Source: Adiantum capillus-veneris
Taxonomy: Eukaryota > Streptophyta > Polypodiopsida > Polypodiales > Pteridaceae
Assembly: GCA_014529385.2 (NCBI GenBank)
Contig: CM043945.1
Coordinates: 95,947,612-96,011,611, forward strand
DNA: 64,000 nt
Reading direction: 5' to 3'
The notes beneath the pieces are model-generated. The model was not told the origin of the DNA, did not search any database, and saw only the letters and a list, made by a program, of their open reading frames with translations. Positions 50,571 through 63,840 of the stretch are shown here, piece after piece. The translations under genes were made by a program, and so were the position numbers. Each line of letters starts with the position of its first letter. Positions within the stretch are counted from its first letter, which is position 1.

Positions 50571-50702
50571 CAAAAGCACAGTAAATTAAGCAAGATAAGA
50601 GAAAACAAGAGGCGCCATGCATGGACTCCCAAAAACAGAAAAAGGATTGAAGATGACTAGCTTGATTACCGCTTCCATGAACGCACTCCATGCATGCTGC
50701 AC

Positions 50703-50704
<2 letters not shown>

Positions 50705-50742
<38 letters not shown>

Positions 50743-50886
50743 TGATTCAACTCCAGGGTGGTGACTCGACTCTAGATTAGGCCAACTGATCATCGATTCA
50801 ATCTGATATCTTCCGTTTCGGTAGCACTAGACCTCTGCCATGGCTTGATCTCACCAGTACACGCAATTCACAGGTTGATCCCCGGG

Positions 50887-50975
<89 letters not shown>

Positions 50976-51254
50976 GGTGCTGATTCGACTCTAGGGTGGT
51001 GACTCGACTCCAGATTAGGCCAATTTATCATCGATTCAAATCTGATGTCTTCCATTTTAGTAGCACTAGAACAGATCTCTGCCATGGCTTCCCGGGTTGT
51101 GAGAGAGAGAGAGAGAGAGAGAGAGAGTTCGGGTGTTGATTCGACTCCAGGGTGGTGACTTGACTCCAGATTAGGCCAATTGATCATCGATTCAAATATG
51201 ATATCTTTTGTTTTAGTAGCACTACAATAGATCTCTGCCATGGCTTGCTCTCAC
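50705..51254. repeat. Three tandem ~115-bp units separated by microsatellites
   Basis: Units at 50741-50889, 50971-51100 and 51128-51254 share TGATTCGACTCCAGGGTGGTGACT, GATTAGGCCAA, and AGATCTCTGCCATGGCTT. Separators are (GA)n 50705-50739, (GT)n(GA)n 50889-50971 and (GA)n 51101-51127. On the minus strand each unit can be read as MAEICSSATKMED... with SMINWPNLESSHHP, directly upstream of the F-box gene, so it may derive from a leader exon. Confidence 0.85.
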
Positions 51255-51447
51255 GAAATATCTGATCTTTAATGCGAGTGCTCATCATGTCGGCAAGTAA
51301 CGAGCGCCAAAAACTAGCGCCATGAAACATAGCGCTCGCTCGTATATAAACCAATAAAAATTATTGCTTGCGTTTTCTACAATGGCAATTCGCAGCTTTA
51401 CACAGATTCGCACACGTTCCCAGAGCTAGTTCGCAGAGATATGTGTT

Positions 51448-51786
51448 TTGTCTACAATCTCTTTTCAAGCCCTTAGTTCCGTATTGTTGCAGCGTCTTCT
51501 ATGTCTTATTAGAATGTATGCAACACATGATGTATTTGACCCTCTCTGTTCAAAAACACGCCGCTCTCTTTCCGACCTCCTTGCCTCCTCTAATTCTGTC
51601 CACATATGCACCATAGACGAAGGTCTTCTGTGTCTTCTCTCCTCTCCAGTCCCTGATGAGCATGTCATTGGCGAGTCCCCTGTTGTTAATGATTCTAATA
51701 GAAAGGATGCATCTAGTGTCGAAACAGTATGTAAAACAGAAAGGGTAGGTAATTCGGCTTCAGAGTTTGCCTTTCCATTGTTGTGA
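51448..51786 (+). CDS. Unrecognised exon-like frame before the LRR fragment
   Basis: A 112-codon plus-strand frame without low complexity (contains YATHDVFDPLCSKTRRSL, SDLLASSNSVHICTIDEGLL). It lies just upstream of the LRR segment on the same strand and may be part of the same resistance-type gene, but no domain is recognisable. Confidence 0.25.
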   Translation: MSTISFQALSSVLLQRLLCLIRMYATHDVFDPLCSKTRRSLSDLLASSNSVHICTIDEGLLCLLSSPVPDEHVIGESPVVNDSNRKDASSVETVCKTERVGNSASEFAFPLL

Positions 51787-51794
51787 TCATCTCT

Positions 51795-52440
51795 TGACAC
51801 TCTCTGCCACATCTTCAGGAACTCTCAGTCTGTGGAAATCTCCATTTGCCCGACTCTTGTCCTACCCTGACAAAGTTACAACTGAGGGAATGCCCAGAGC
51901 TAAAGCACGTCCCAAACCTCAATTCACTAAGCAAGTTACGCACGCTTGATCTTTCTCACTGCGTAGAGCTGAGGACTGTAGAGGGAAGCTTTTCCTCTCT
52001 CTGACAGCTTTAAGACAGCTTAAGTTGAGAGATTGTGGCAATCTAGAGAGCATTCCAGACCTAGACAACTTGTTGAACATGGAATGGATTGATACTCGGG
52101 GATGTTCTTCCTTGACATATTTGATCCGAGTAGAGCAGCAAATTACTACGAGCAAGCACCTAGAAGTGATCGAGGAGGAGTCTGGCTTCGTCCTGCCCTT
52201 CTTGGGACACATGAATCTTGAGTAAGTGCTGAATTGCTAATATTGTTGTCAACAAGCTTAAGCATGAATATATCCCTCGACCACTTTATTCCAATTACGT
52301 GGCGATTAATGCGGGCTTATCCCATCTGCAACGCTTCTCTGGAAATGTCATGAATCTAAGCTGTCTGCCGCGTCTGGAAAACCTGAACTTGACAGGCTTG
52401 GAGGGGCATTCTGACAAGATTCTCTTCCTTGGAAGAGATT
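51795..52440 (+). pseudogene. NLR-type leucine-rich-repeat fragment
   Basis: Encodes successive LRRs of the plant NBS-LRR kind: LPHLQELSVCGNLHLP, CPTLTKLQLRECPELKHVPN, LSKLRTLDLSHCVELRTVEG, then, after stops and a frame change near 51995-52015, LKLRDCGNLESIPDL and MEWIDTRGCSSLTYL. A weaker repeat at 52310-52440 follows (GLSHLQRFSGNVMNLSCLPR, LENLNLTGLEG). The C-x-x-L spacing with 'L.L..C..L..IP.L' is typical of the C-terminal LRRs of immune receptors. No NB-ARC, TIR or coiled-coil domain is in the window, so it is a 3' fragment or pseudogene. Confidence 0.7.
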
Positions 52441-54332
52441 AGTGGCCTTGGAGCACATCATTCGCAACTCTAGAGTATCATGATAAGAGAGTGTCCCATG
52501 CTAGTACTGTATAGGCTTTTATTGAAAGTAGAGAAAATTATGACAAAATATCGGGGGTATTTTGGGATATTCCACAATTTAGAGAGGCATTTTGGTAATT
52601 TTCCCTTAAAAGTATGAGTACTCAACCAACTAATATTTTATTGTGCATGGTGACCAATTATGCATTGTCATCAACTGTCTGACCATATGTTTATAAATGA
52701 GACTAGTGCTATTATTTAATATTCTATTGTGCATGTAAAAATTGTGGATGTAAACGGGACTGAAGTAAACAAGTACAAAGTTCGCCAGAACTGCATTTGC
52801 ACCAGGGATGAGCGGACTAAATATGGTGTCTTCCTCTATGGGACGCTGAACTCGACATGCCCGTTACCATGCGACCTTGCATAGGGAAGGTATTGTTTGG
52901 CCGATGCAAGTTCGCAACATGGAGTTCTCTTTCCAAGGTCAGATTCAAGCATCGGTTGGTCCCATGATTAGAACCCTGTAATTGGAAAGACTCCTAGACT
53001 TCTTGAGGACAAACCCCACGTATGATAACATACTACTGCATGGCCAACGAGTTACATAATTGAGGAGACGCCCTGGTTGGTCTACAAGGAGAGGGCGCAA
53101 TGCAAATAGGAAACTGGCTACATCATAAGGTAGGAGAAAGAGTTGACTGTGGAGCAGAGAGAGATAATGCAATTTCAACAAGAAAAAATCTATCGAAAAG
53201 CGCATATAACTCTTTATGTAGCGAACCTTCGACATAGAATATAAAATTATATCTGCTTCTCTTTAAGCTTAATCAATATGCCATGTCTCCTATATTTGTC
53301 TTAATACGTGTTTTGTGTCTGGCAGGGAGGACATATATTCACAACACTTGACGTTTCAATTGCACAAGCGCGACTCCATCACAACAACCCTAGAAGGTTC
53401 GTTATCTGTATCCAACACCCCATGACTATGCGTTTGCTTGGCGCAACACATAAACGCTATGGGACAGGGCACGGCTTTTGTTTCTTAAAATTTTTGGAGA
53501 GACCACCACAATGCCAACTCTTCACCATACTTTTGTATGGCACCTCTGCATGACGTGCACGCACTGTATACTTTGCAGTTTCATTCAGTGATGTTTCATT
53601 GCAAGATGATATGTTTAACTATTCACATTGCTTTTTTGTAGCTTGACTCAAACATTCTCTTTTGAATTCGACAATTAGATGACAGCCGTACATGATTATC
53701 AGGTCTGTAGTGTAGTTCAATTTTTATATTATGTTTATGCTTTTTGTATTTTTGAGTTTGTCAAGCTTCCTTAAGTTTAGTTTAGTCATATGTTTTTCTC
53801 ATGAGTGCATGCTCAATTTTGATCATCGTATCTATATATCGAATAGACATGCATTTATTTTCTCACTATCTAGCAATTCAATCTATATATTGAAATAAAG
53901 GAAAATTGACTACGCTTGATTGAGAATAAGATGGGTGTCTCAAAGATGTTTCCACGGTTTAGAGACTAAATGGTTGATATTACTAGGTTGAATGGTGCAA
54001 TCTGCAAACAACCATCAAAGTAGGTTAAGTTGCAACCCTTTTGCTCGATTCAATTATCCTATTTAGCAGCCCTTCGTTGTATATGGAGCACTAAGGGACA
54101 CAAATTGCTTCTTTCAAATGCTCATCAAGTCCCAAGCTGAGCTATTATTGGTGCATATCAATTGGTTCTACTCATTTTTTCGTGTCACAACAAAACTCAA
54201 GGCGACATCAACCACAAACAATTAACAATTGCACTCCAAAATCTATCAGATTATGTGCGGCAAAGGCCCACCAAGCAAGACTAGTTGCTATAGAACTTGT
54301 GAATGAGCAATGTAAATCATACACAAATGTCA
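52441..54332. other. Intergenic stretch, no gene recognised
   Basis: A short plus-strand frame near 52745-52880 (VNGTEVNKYKVRQNCICTRD) looks like an isolated exon but matches nothing I know; 53308-53553 is likewise unrecognised. Confidence 0.35.
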
Positions 54333-54570
54333 ACGGGTGTTAGCTCAGTTGGTAGAGTCATAGCCTATGTGCCTAAGGTCTTGGGTTCAATCCCTCCTTG
54401 GCAACCTAAAGACATGTTCTAAGTCCTTATGGATTGATCCCATATGCCTCCACCATGGGGGTTGGGTGTGTGCATGTGATGGGATGCCTCTCTCCCTACC
54501 TATGCGGCCGTTGTACATAGAGTGTGTGCGTGTGTTTCAAAGTTCCCGTACTCTCTAAATTTTTTTTTAT
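54333..54570 (+). mobile_element. tRNA-derived SINE
   Basis: The head holds RNA polymerase III boxes at the right spacing: A box TTAGCTCAGTTGG (54340-54352) and B box GGTTCAATCCC (54384-54394). The acceptor ends do not pair, so it is not a tRNA. A ~150-bp body follows, ending in a T-run (54559-54568). Flanks ATACACAAAT (54319) and ATACACACACAAT (54569) may be an imperfect target duplication. Confidence 0.7.
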
Positions 54571-55217
54571 ACACACACAATTTTGAGGTACATCGACCAT
54601 TCATGAGAGGACATCAATGAAAGCAAGACATGTCAAAGAGAGTGTAGTTTTGATTTTTATTTAGGATTGACAAATTCAAAAACCAGAAAACATTAACTAG
54701 GTTGACCAGTTTTGCAGAGGATGACTTTATTCTTAATGGTCAACCTCTTTATAGCTTCTTCATGTTGTGAAGTATTCATGTCACATATTTGATCGAGTAG
54801 GGGAAAGCTTGATTGCACATGATGTGGATGTGATTGAGGTGGTTCTTTGGCTTCTAGCTCCATGCAGGAATATGTATATTTCTCACTCAATTGGTGAACT
54901 TGGCAAAGCCTGTTTTGGTTAGATTGTGCACTTAGAAATAGCCATACGTCTATGCCTCACTTCAACTAAAAATGAAGAAAAATTGAAGTTCAACAAAATT
55001 ATGGAACTAGCTATTGAGCAAAGTTCAATGACAGGTTCGGTGACCTTCCAAGGAAATGGGGTGGTGGCATCGTGCGGGTCAAGTCACACGCTAATACCAA
55101 AGTCACAGGAGAAAGTTATTGTGAAGGCACATTATAGGAGGGATTGTTGTAGTCTTCAGTATAGTCTTATTGAATATAAGCCCCTGTTTTGCAAGAGTTG
55201 CAACATAGAACTAAATA

Positions 55218-55220
<3 letters not shown>

Positions 55221-55314
<94 letters not shown>

Positions 55315-55708
55315 ATTTACCTATGGTAGCATTTCTTGTGTCGTTCGAACTGCTTGGAGGAGTCCACTAACTATCAACAAGCTGCCTACCGAAGTGCAGG
55401 GTAGGGTTTAAGGATTGGCTGAGAGCATGCGGCTTTCATGTGTATTAAGGAATGCTTTGGTCCACAAGATTTGTTTATAGAGTGTATCCATTGTAGCTTT
55501 GCTAACACTTTGTCATAAGGGCCAATCCCTCATACTCAGGTCTTTGCATTCATCGTTGCTGTCATTGCTAGCATATCCATTGCATCTATCCCTGCTATCA
55601 TCATGCTCTTTCTGAGTCCTTCAATCACCATACTTGCTACCTAGGATATCCATCTTCCATGATAGTCTTGGTGAGGGAGGCTTCAACTTCATATGCTTTG
55701 TAACCAAA
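55221..55708 (-). repeat. Right arm of the 21-kb-spaced inverted repeat
   Basis: Reverse complement of 33818-34268, starting with (AG)n at 55221-55310 and ending at GTAACCAAA. The copies differ by substitutions and small indels. Confidence 0.85.
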
Positions 55709-56141
55709 GCTTGGCTCTCTACTTCTTTTGCATCCTCAAGCTTACGGAAGCCTTGCTTGAGATTTTCATTCTCCCGGATAAGTTTGGCTCTCTACTTCTT
55801 TTGCATCCTCAAGCTTACGGAAGCCTTGCTTGAGATTTTCATTCTCCCAGATAAGTTTGGCTCTCTACTTCTTTTGCATCCTCAAGCTTACAGAAGCCTT
55901 GCTTGAGATTTTCATTCTCCTGGATAAGTTCTTGAATATTGGCGGGTGATGGGGTCCTTCCTTGACACAACTGCCACCACAAGAAAGCTCTTGCGTGTGT
56001 AGGTGACAAGAGTATCAGAGGAAGCCATTTGGAACGACTTTTCCAAGGAGGAAACTTAAATATATAGGGCTCAGACCCTGTTACAACTTTGTCCAAAGCT
56101 GAAAACAAACCTGCTGAGGCAAATGTGCCCCTTGGTGCCAC
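55640..56141 (-). pseudogene. Coiled-coil frame related to 60750-61500
   Basis: The minus strand reads ELIQENENLKQGFCKLEDAK and then EASLTK-like sequence (as KPPSLTK in the shifted frame). The locus at 61500-61100 reads ELIEENATLKL, HKLENAKGVE, EVEASLTKSIA. Upstream residues (HARAFLWWQLCQ) correspond to a shared block as well. This is a dispersed coding family, probably element-borne; the role is unknown. Confidence 0.4.
55711..55929. repeat. Three tandem 73-bp units
   Basis: TTGGCTCTCTACTTCTTTTG starts at 55711, 55784 and 55857, each unit ending TTTTCATTCTCC; near-identical. Because 73 is not a multiple of three, the duplication disrupts the minus-strand coiled-coil frame. Confidence 0.95.
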
Positions 56142-56758
56142 AAGCGGTAGAAATAGGCCTCTTTGCTCATGACATACAATCTATCTCTTAGGCCCACATG
56201 AAAAACTGCCCATAGATAGTGCCAAGACTGCCTTCACTCAGTACCCTTAGCAAAGCTAAAGAAAAGTAAAACTAGCAATGACTTTGCCCCCGTAATAAGA
56301 AGTCACATCACTTTTTTGGGGGGCAGCAACTTTTTTAATGTTATTTAGCAAAGGCTGCAGCGCATTTGCAACGCTTGAATGCAGTGCAGTGGTAGAGCAC
56401 CCGAATGGGAAGTGGCCTGCCTAGGGATCAAGCATCGTGTATGGTGTCCTTGCTTATCATTTTGGTCAACGATTGGCAACCGGCTTGGCTGCTTCTCCAC
56501 GATGCCAAGCAAGCCGATTATTAACCAAAGCCAATCGACAACCTGCAACTGAGGTGGTACAGAATGTGGGATAGAGGAACAAAAACCAACTTTGTTTTGG
56601 TGGTTTTAGGCTCAAAAATAGAGCGCGACCAATGAGCAGCGACGAAGGATAGCGAGGTGTAGATGTTGAGCTTGGGAGGGCCAGGCTGAAACCTAACACC
56701 TCCCCAGTAGTGGGTTGCCCTTCGCTCGGGGGACTGTGGAGGGTTTGCTTAGGGTACG

Positions 56759-56759
<1 letters not shown>

Positions 56760-56835
<76 letters not shown>
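56760..56835. repeat. Compound microsatellite (GT)n(GA)n
   Basis: About 17 GT units change directly into about 21 GA units. Confidence 0.95.
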
Positions 56836-56838
<3 letters not shown>

Positions 56839-57649
56839 TCAAACAAACCAACTTGGAAATGAATTATCTGATTATACAATGGGGGTAGAGTTCTACTTAT
56901 ATACCTACTTGGGGCCCTAAGTACCTTTAAGCACCCCCTTCCCCTTTTCAAAAATTTTATGACTCACTAATATGTCAAGTAAGTAAAATAAATACACAAA
57001 AGAGAAAATAAATAATAGGATTGCATTGGGATTTCACTTGAGATGCTTAAAGTTTAACACCCTCACTACAGCTCATAGTGGGCATATGTAGGAAGACCAA
57101 GTTGATGAAGAAGCTGCCATGGACACCCTAGGAGATCTCTTACCCTAGGAGATCTCTTCTACTATATACATTCCAAGAAAAGTGACCGCTCACATCATAG
57201 AGTCTTGTTCAAACATTTCTTTGAGCTTCGACCACATTTCACTCAAAGTTTTCAAAGTTTGTATAGCGCGAGCAATTTCCTTTGTAAGTGCCTCACCAAT
57301 GGCCCATGACATAAGCTCTGCATTACTTTTCATCCCACTCTTGCATCCCAATCAAGGCAAAATTTAAGCTACTCATGATTTTGAAGTGGAGTCCAATGGT
57401 AGATGCTAGACTGCACGGGTCTTGTATTCGACTTATGAAGACGACGTCCCAAAAGTCTTTGCATAAAAACCACTACTTGCATCGCAATCAACACATAATT
57501 TAAGATACTCATCATTCTGAAGTCGAGTGCAAGGGTCGATGCTAGCTGCACGGGTCTTATATTCGAGTTGTCGACGGTGTCCCATAAACCTTTGTGTAGA
57601 AACCATAAGCTTATGATCAATTTCCAATGACCATAGTGATAAGATTTTT

Positions 57650-58140
57650 GTTGGTATTAGAGCTCGGAGGTGCCATCGTAGTCCCAATAACTTTCTAGAG
57701 GGAGAAACTTTGCTAGCACATGTAAGAGGCAGGTAGGTCCTCTTATTGTTTCAAGATGCTACCCAATCAATCCTTTGAATGCACGTTTCAAAATGCCAAC
57801 CAAGCAACCTTCTCCAGCGCATCTCATAAATGAGGCATCCAACAACAGTTTGGTAAAGAGTGACATCTGCAGGATCACAAGCATCTTGAAGATTCATGAG
57901 GAAACTAGTGACAAAAGCGTCTGCCTTAGGATTCTGAGTGCATAGTCCTAGTCGTTCTTCTTGTGCACTATTCTGGTGTATGAGGAGAGCAGTTGGGCGT
58001 GCCCTACCGGACTCCTAAAACAAAACATCCACCATTGAAAACACAAGTAGTCCTCCTCTCACACAACTAGTCCTCCTCTTCATAGTGTGCCTCTATCCTG
58101 TGATTAATGAGCCAAGGGCTCTAATACCATGTCAAAGTCA
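57650..58140 (-). pseudogene. Copia relic with primer-site-like motifs
   Basis: At 57900-57810 the minus strand encodes DPADVTLYQTVVGCLIYE, matching the RNase H-proximal segment DPSDVTLYQTAICCLIYV of the complete Copia (about 21908). A TGGTATTAGAGCC on the minus strand at 58112-58124 and TTGGTATTAGAGC on the plus strand at 57650-57662 resemble primer-binding sites (one mismatch each). Boundaries unclear. Confidence 0.55.
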
Positions 58141-58160
58141 ATGATGTGGAAGCATAGGGT

Positions 58161-58220
<60 letters not shown>
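58161..58220. repeat. (GA)30 microsatellite
   Basis: Uninterrupted dinucleotide tract. Confidence 0.96.
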
Positions 58221-58222
<2 letters not shown>

Positions 58223-58430
58223 TAATGACTGTAAAATTGAAAAATATTTTAAAAATTATTGTACTGGACTCATAAATCTCTTCAAAAATTACTCATCCGT
58301 AATTTGTCAAATCCAAGGTGACACTGATCAAAAAACACATGAACCAATGCAAATCTTGTTGTGAATGAGCTTCATACCTTACTTATGTTACAAATGTTGG
58401 CTGCTTCTCAGCTAACTAGTACTTTTGCTA

Positions 58431-58690
58431 GTAGTCCATAAAACAATCCCATTTTTAGCAATATTTCTAGCATGTATCTTTCAAGACCTTTTTGAGGTTT
58501 GATGTGCTAATTTGCTTACAAGTGTACATGTAAATGCTCTTCCTCGTTTTGGCTACCTACGTAGCCCATAAAACAATCCCATTTTTAGCAATATTTCTAG
58601 CATGTATCTTTCAAGACCTTTTTGAGGTTTGATGTGCTAATTTGCTTACAAGTGTACATGTAAATGCTCTTCCTCGTTTTGGCTACCTAC
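58431..58690 (+). repeat. Near-perfect 130-bp tandem duplication
   Basis: 58431-58560 and 58561-58690 differ, by my reading, only at one position (GTAGTCCATA versus GTAGCCCATA). A recent event. Confidence 0.95.
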
Positions 58691-58880
58691 TGGCTCTACT
58701 CTTTTTGTTTTTCATTAGATAGAATCTCCACAAGATCTCTTAGGATCTTCAATTAGCATGTCCATGCACGTCACCATCTAAAACCAACCTTAATGAGTAA
58801 CATTTGAACTCATCATGTAGATACTATGAAACTCAAGCTAAACCACTAGGCTATACGCCTTGCGTGCCCTTAGGCCTCCC

Positions 58881-58942
58881 TTAGGCCAAAAAAAAAAAAA
58901 AAAAACCCCCCCCCCCCAAAACACACACACACACACACACAA
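58881..58942. repeat. A-run, C-run and (CA)n block
   Basis: About 18 A, about 10 C, AAAA, then (CA)n to about 58941. Confidence 0.9.
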
Positions 58943-59576
58943 AAAACTAATTAATTAATGCCTTTGTGAAAAAGTTGTTTAGGGACCTACTGACTACATC
59001 CAAACAAAAGGTACATGCTTTCCATAATCTTGTTTGTACGACAATGATATGTGCTGTTCGTAAGGTTTTTGATTTGGAGGCTCAATGTGGATTAGAGATT
59101 TGGATTTATCTAAGCCTCTTGGCCCACAGAGAGTTGATGTGACGTATTTGCAAAAATATGCAAAGAGTGTATGAGCAAGTCTGCAACAGTTTCAAAGAAT
59201 TAAGGAGCAAAACATGTTTCCCTATCACTATAGGGGCTTGAATGACCTCCTATTATATAGAGAATCATCTACCTATTGAAATATGTATTAGAGAAGAAGA
59301 TAGATTTGAGTCTCTCTTGTTTTAGGAGGCACACAACACATAAGATTTCACCTTGTTCAACAAGGGGAAGGATAATAAGCGAGCTTATTGAAACAAGCTT
59401 TGGAGCGAGTTTTTTTTCCCCTCCACCTCTGTTGTCTATTGCCACTTCTATCACCGACGATAAGTGACACTTTGTTTGAGCCATCACAACTCCTCTTGCT
59501 CCTCCACATTGCACCACCAAATTTCAGAGGGAGAGGGGGTGGTTGGAGGTTGAGAAAGGAGGGGGTCCCCCCCCCC

Positions 59577-60580
<1,004 letters not shown>

Positions 60581-60749
60581 CCATCAATGGGACCAAAAAA
60601 CCAACATGACAGTAAAAGTTTCTTCCAATAGAATGCATTTGATACATATCAGTTAAGGACTGAAGGTCCATCAGACAAAGGGAGGAGGAGAAAAATAGAT
60701 CCTATGGAGGGTTAGGAGTGGGGAGAGTCGGTCTCGGAGCTCGAAACTC

Positions 60750-61500
60750 TTAAATGACCGCTTTTCCCCCTTGGTAAAGTGCCCATTCGCCTTGTTTGCG
60801 GGCTTTGTGCATCTTCTTGTGCTCAGTTGCTTTGCGTTTGAGTTGGTCGGTGGTTAATTCCTCAACAATCCATAGCTTGATCCCCTTGAGGAGCAAGATT
60901 GACACAATAGTTTCAACCGTTCCTTCTTGTCCTTGAAGGCAATGATGCAATGCTTAGTTGGCACGTGTTTTTGCGTGTCATTGATCCATGCAATTATGCT
61001 CGACTTGATGGTGATTGGTTAGATGATGTCGTTGAGCTGTTGATCACGTCTTTGAGGGTGCCTTCTTCAGTGCACCATGGTCATGGAAGCCCCCCGACCC
61101 TGACTTTGAGGCCAAGGGATTATCATAATTGGGGTTCCTAGAGGGCCGCTTGTACTCCCGTGTTAATCTTCTCCTTGATGACATTTGCGACTTGATGAAC
61201 CTTCTCTTGAACCATTGCGATGGACTTGGTGAGGGAGGCTTCAACCTCTTGTGTTTTTGCAAGCAGGGTCTCTACCCCCTTTGCGTTCTCAAGCTTGTGT
61301 ACTCATAGCTTGAGTGTTGCGTTTTCCTCTATGAGCTCCTTGATTTGGGCCTTGAGGGCGGCGATTCTCGCTTCTTTTTGGGCAAGGAGGTCCTTTCTCG
61401 GGGCGGTTGCCACAACAAGGAAACTATTGCATGGGCGAGTTGTCGGTGTTTCGGGGTTGGAAATCTTCACCAAGTGCTTGTGGAGGGCTCGAGGTTACCA
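60750..61500 (-). pseudogene. Coiled-coil frame of the dispersed family
   Basis: Minus-strand reading from 61500: a block ending FLVVATAPRKDLLAQKEARI, ALKAQIKELIEENATLKL, HKLENAKGVETLLAKTQEVE, ASLTKSIAMVQEKVHQVANV. Later, 60950-60750 gives LLLKGIKLWIVEELTTDQLK and ends at 60750. Predicted coiled coil; related to 55640-56141 and to the short frame at 33835. No catalytic motif. A stop and a frame change interrupt it. Confidence 0.4.
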
Positions 61501-61705
61501 ATAGGTGAATACCTATTGAGGTTAAGATTTAACTCGTTTGAAGAGCTGCTGTGTTACAACGCCGAAGGAGATGTTAAATGGCGGGGTGTTGGCGAGGTGT
61601 AGTGTTGGTATTTGAAGGCAGGTTGTGCTAGGCAAGGGGGGGAGGCAGGGGCTGAGACTAACCTCCCCAATCAGGTGCTACATTGCACTTGGCGGGGAGC
61701 AGCAT

Positions 61706-61710
<5 letters not shown>

Positions 61711-61798
<88 letters not shown>

Positions 61799-61860
61799 AG
61801 AAGAAGAATAAGAAGAAGAAAAAGAACAAGAAGAAGAGGAGAGGGGGACGGATGGAGGAG
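61711..61860. repeat. (GA)n and GAAGAA-rich tract
   Basis: (GA)n with one break near 61753, followed by purine-only GAAGAA/GGAGAGG sequence; about 150 bases almost all purine on the plus strand. Confidence 0.93.
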
Positions 61861-62080
61861 TATGGACTAGGAGGGGGCCAAAAAGAGAGGGTACTGGGAA
61901 ACTTAGGGGGTAGAAAATTGGGAACGGGGACCCGGGGTGGGGGGGAGTTAAATGAGAGCTTTTGAAGCTCATTAAAAAAAAAGGCCTTTGACATAGCCTT
62001 CGGAATTCTTTTTATTTAATTTTTTAAACGAGCTCTCATTTAACTTCAAAAGCGCCTTTCCTTAGGCTTTGCATTTTAGC

Positions 62081-63108
<1,028 letters not shown>

Positions 63109-63181
<73 letters not shown>
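63109..63181. repeat. (CA)n microsatellite
   Basis: One CC break near 63145. A second tract, (GC)n then (CA)n with alternating purine-pyrimidine sequence throughout, lies at about 63419-63462 and is a Z-DNA candidate. Confidence 0.95.
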
Positions 63182-63185
<4 letters not shown>

Positions 63186-63757
63186 TGGAGACCCTCTTTC
63201 TAACGTTGATATACTACTATGTCTTGCCCACAAGAATCGTGTGTAGATCCTGCATAAAAACACCCTAACAAGCTGTTTCATCTCCTTCATAGGACCGGTT
63301 TCACAAATGGAAACCTGGTGTATGCTTGTTCCCTCGTAAACTTTGCCCTCACAGATTCTGACTTGCATTATTGATGTCTTTATCTGCCCTCGCTTGGTCG
63401 TGGCTTTTACAAGATAATGCGCGCGCATGCGCGCGCGCGTGCACACACACACACACACACACATACACTGATTCTAGAGTGGAATACAAGCCTCAAGATA
63501 CTAGGCATGCTTGTCATACTCAATCTTAGTCTTACTCTATTTCTGGTATAAACCATACATGCAATTGTGCTCACATTCGTCTGCAACTTGGTAGCTAATC
63601 GTTGTTCCTCGGACCACTCATGATGATACAACAGATACATGAAGCTGCATTCGATGGCCATAAAGCATAATCTCAACCTCATCAAGCTAAATGGGGTTAG
63701 CAGATTCTCGAGATACTTCACTTACGATCCAATTGATTGTTCTATCAACAACAACGG

Positions 63758-63840
63758 GACAGGTAGGTGCCCTTGCACCTACTCAGTAAAACCTTGGTTA
63801 TTTTTTATTAGACAGGTAGGTGCCCTTGCACCTACTCAGT
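63758..63840 (+). repeat. Direct repeat of a 30-bp unit containing a perfect hairpin
   Basis: Identical 30-bp units at 63758-63787 and 63811-63840, 23 bp apart. Each contains GTAGGTGC-CCTT-GCACCTAC, an 8-bp perfect stem with a 4-nt loop (63763-63782 and 63816-63835). Confidence 0.9.

Noticed and set aside
54335-54407. Functional tRNA gene
   Set aside because: A and B boxes are good, but the acceptor stem ends do not pair and the body continues into a SINE-like tail.
56375-56450. Second tRNA or SINE head ('GTGCAGTGGTAGAGCACC')
   Set aside because: The A-box-like part is present but there is no acceptable B box, and no tail could be defined.
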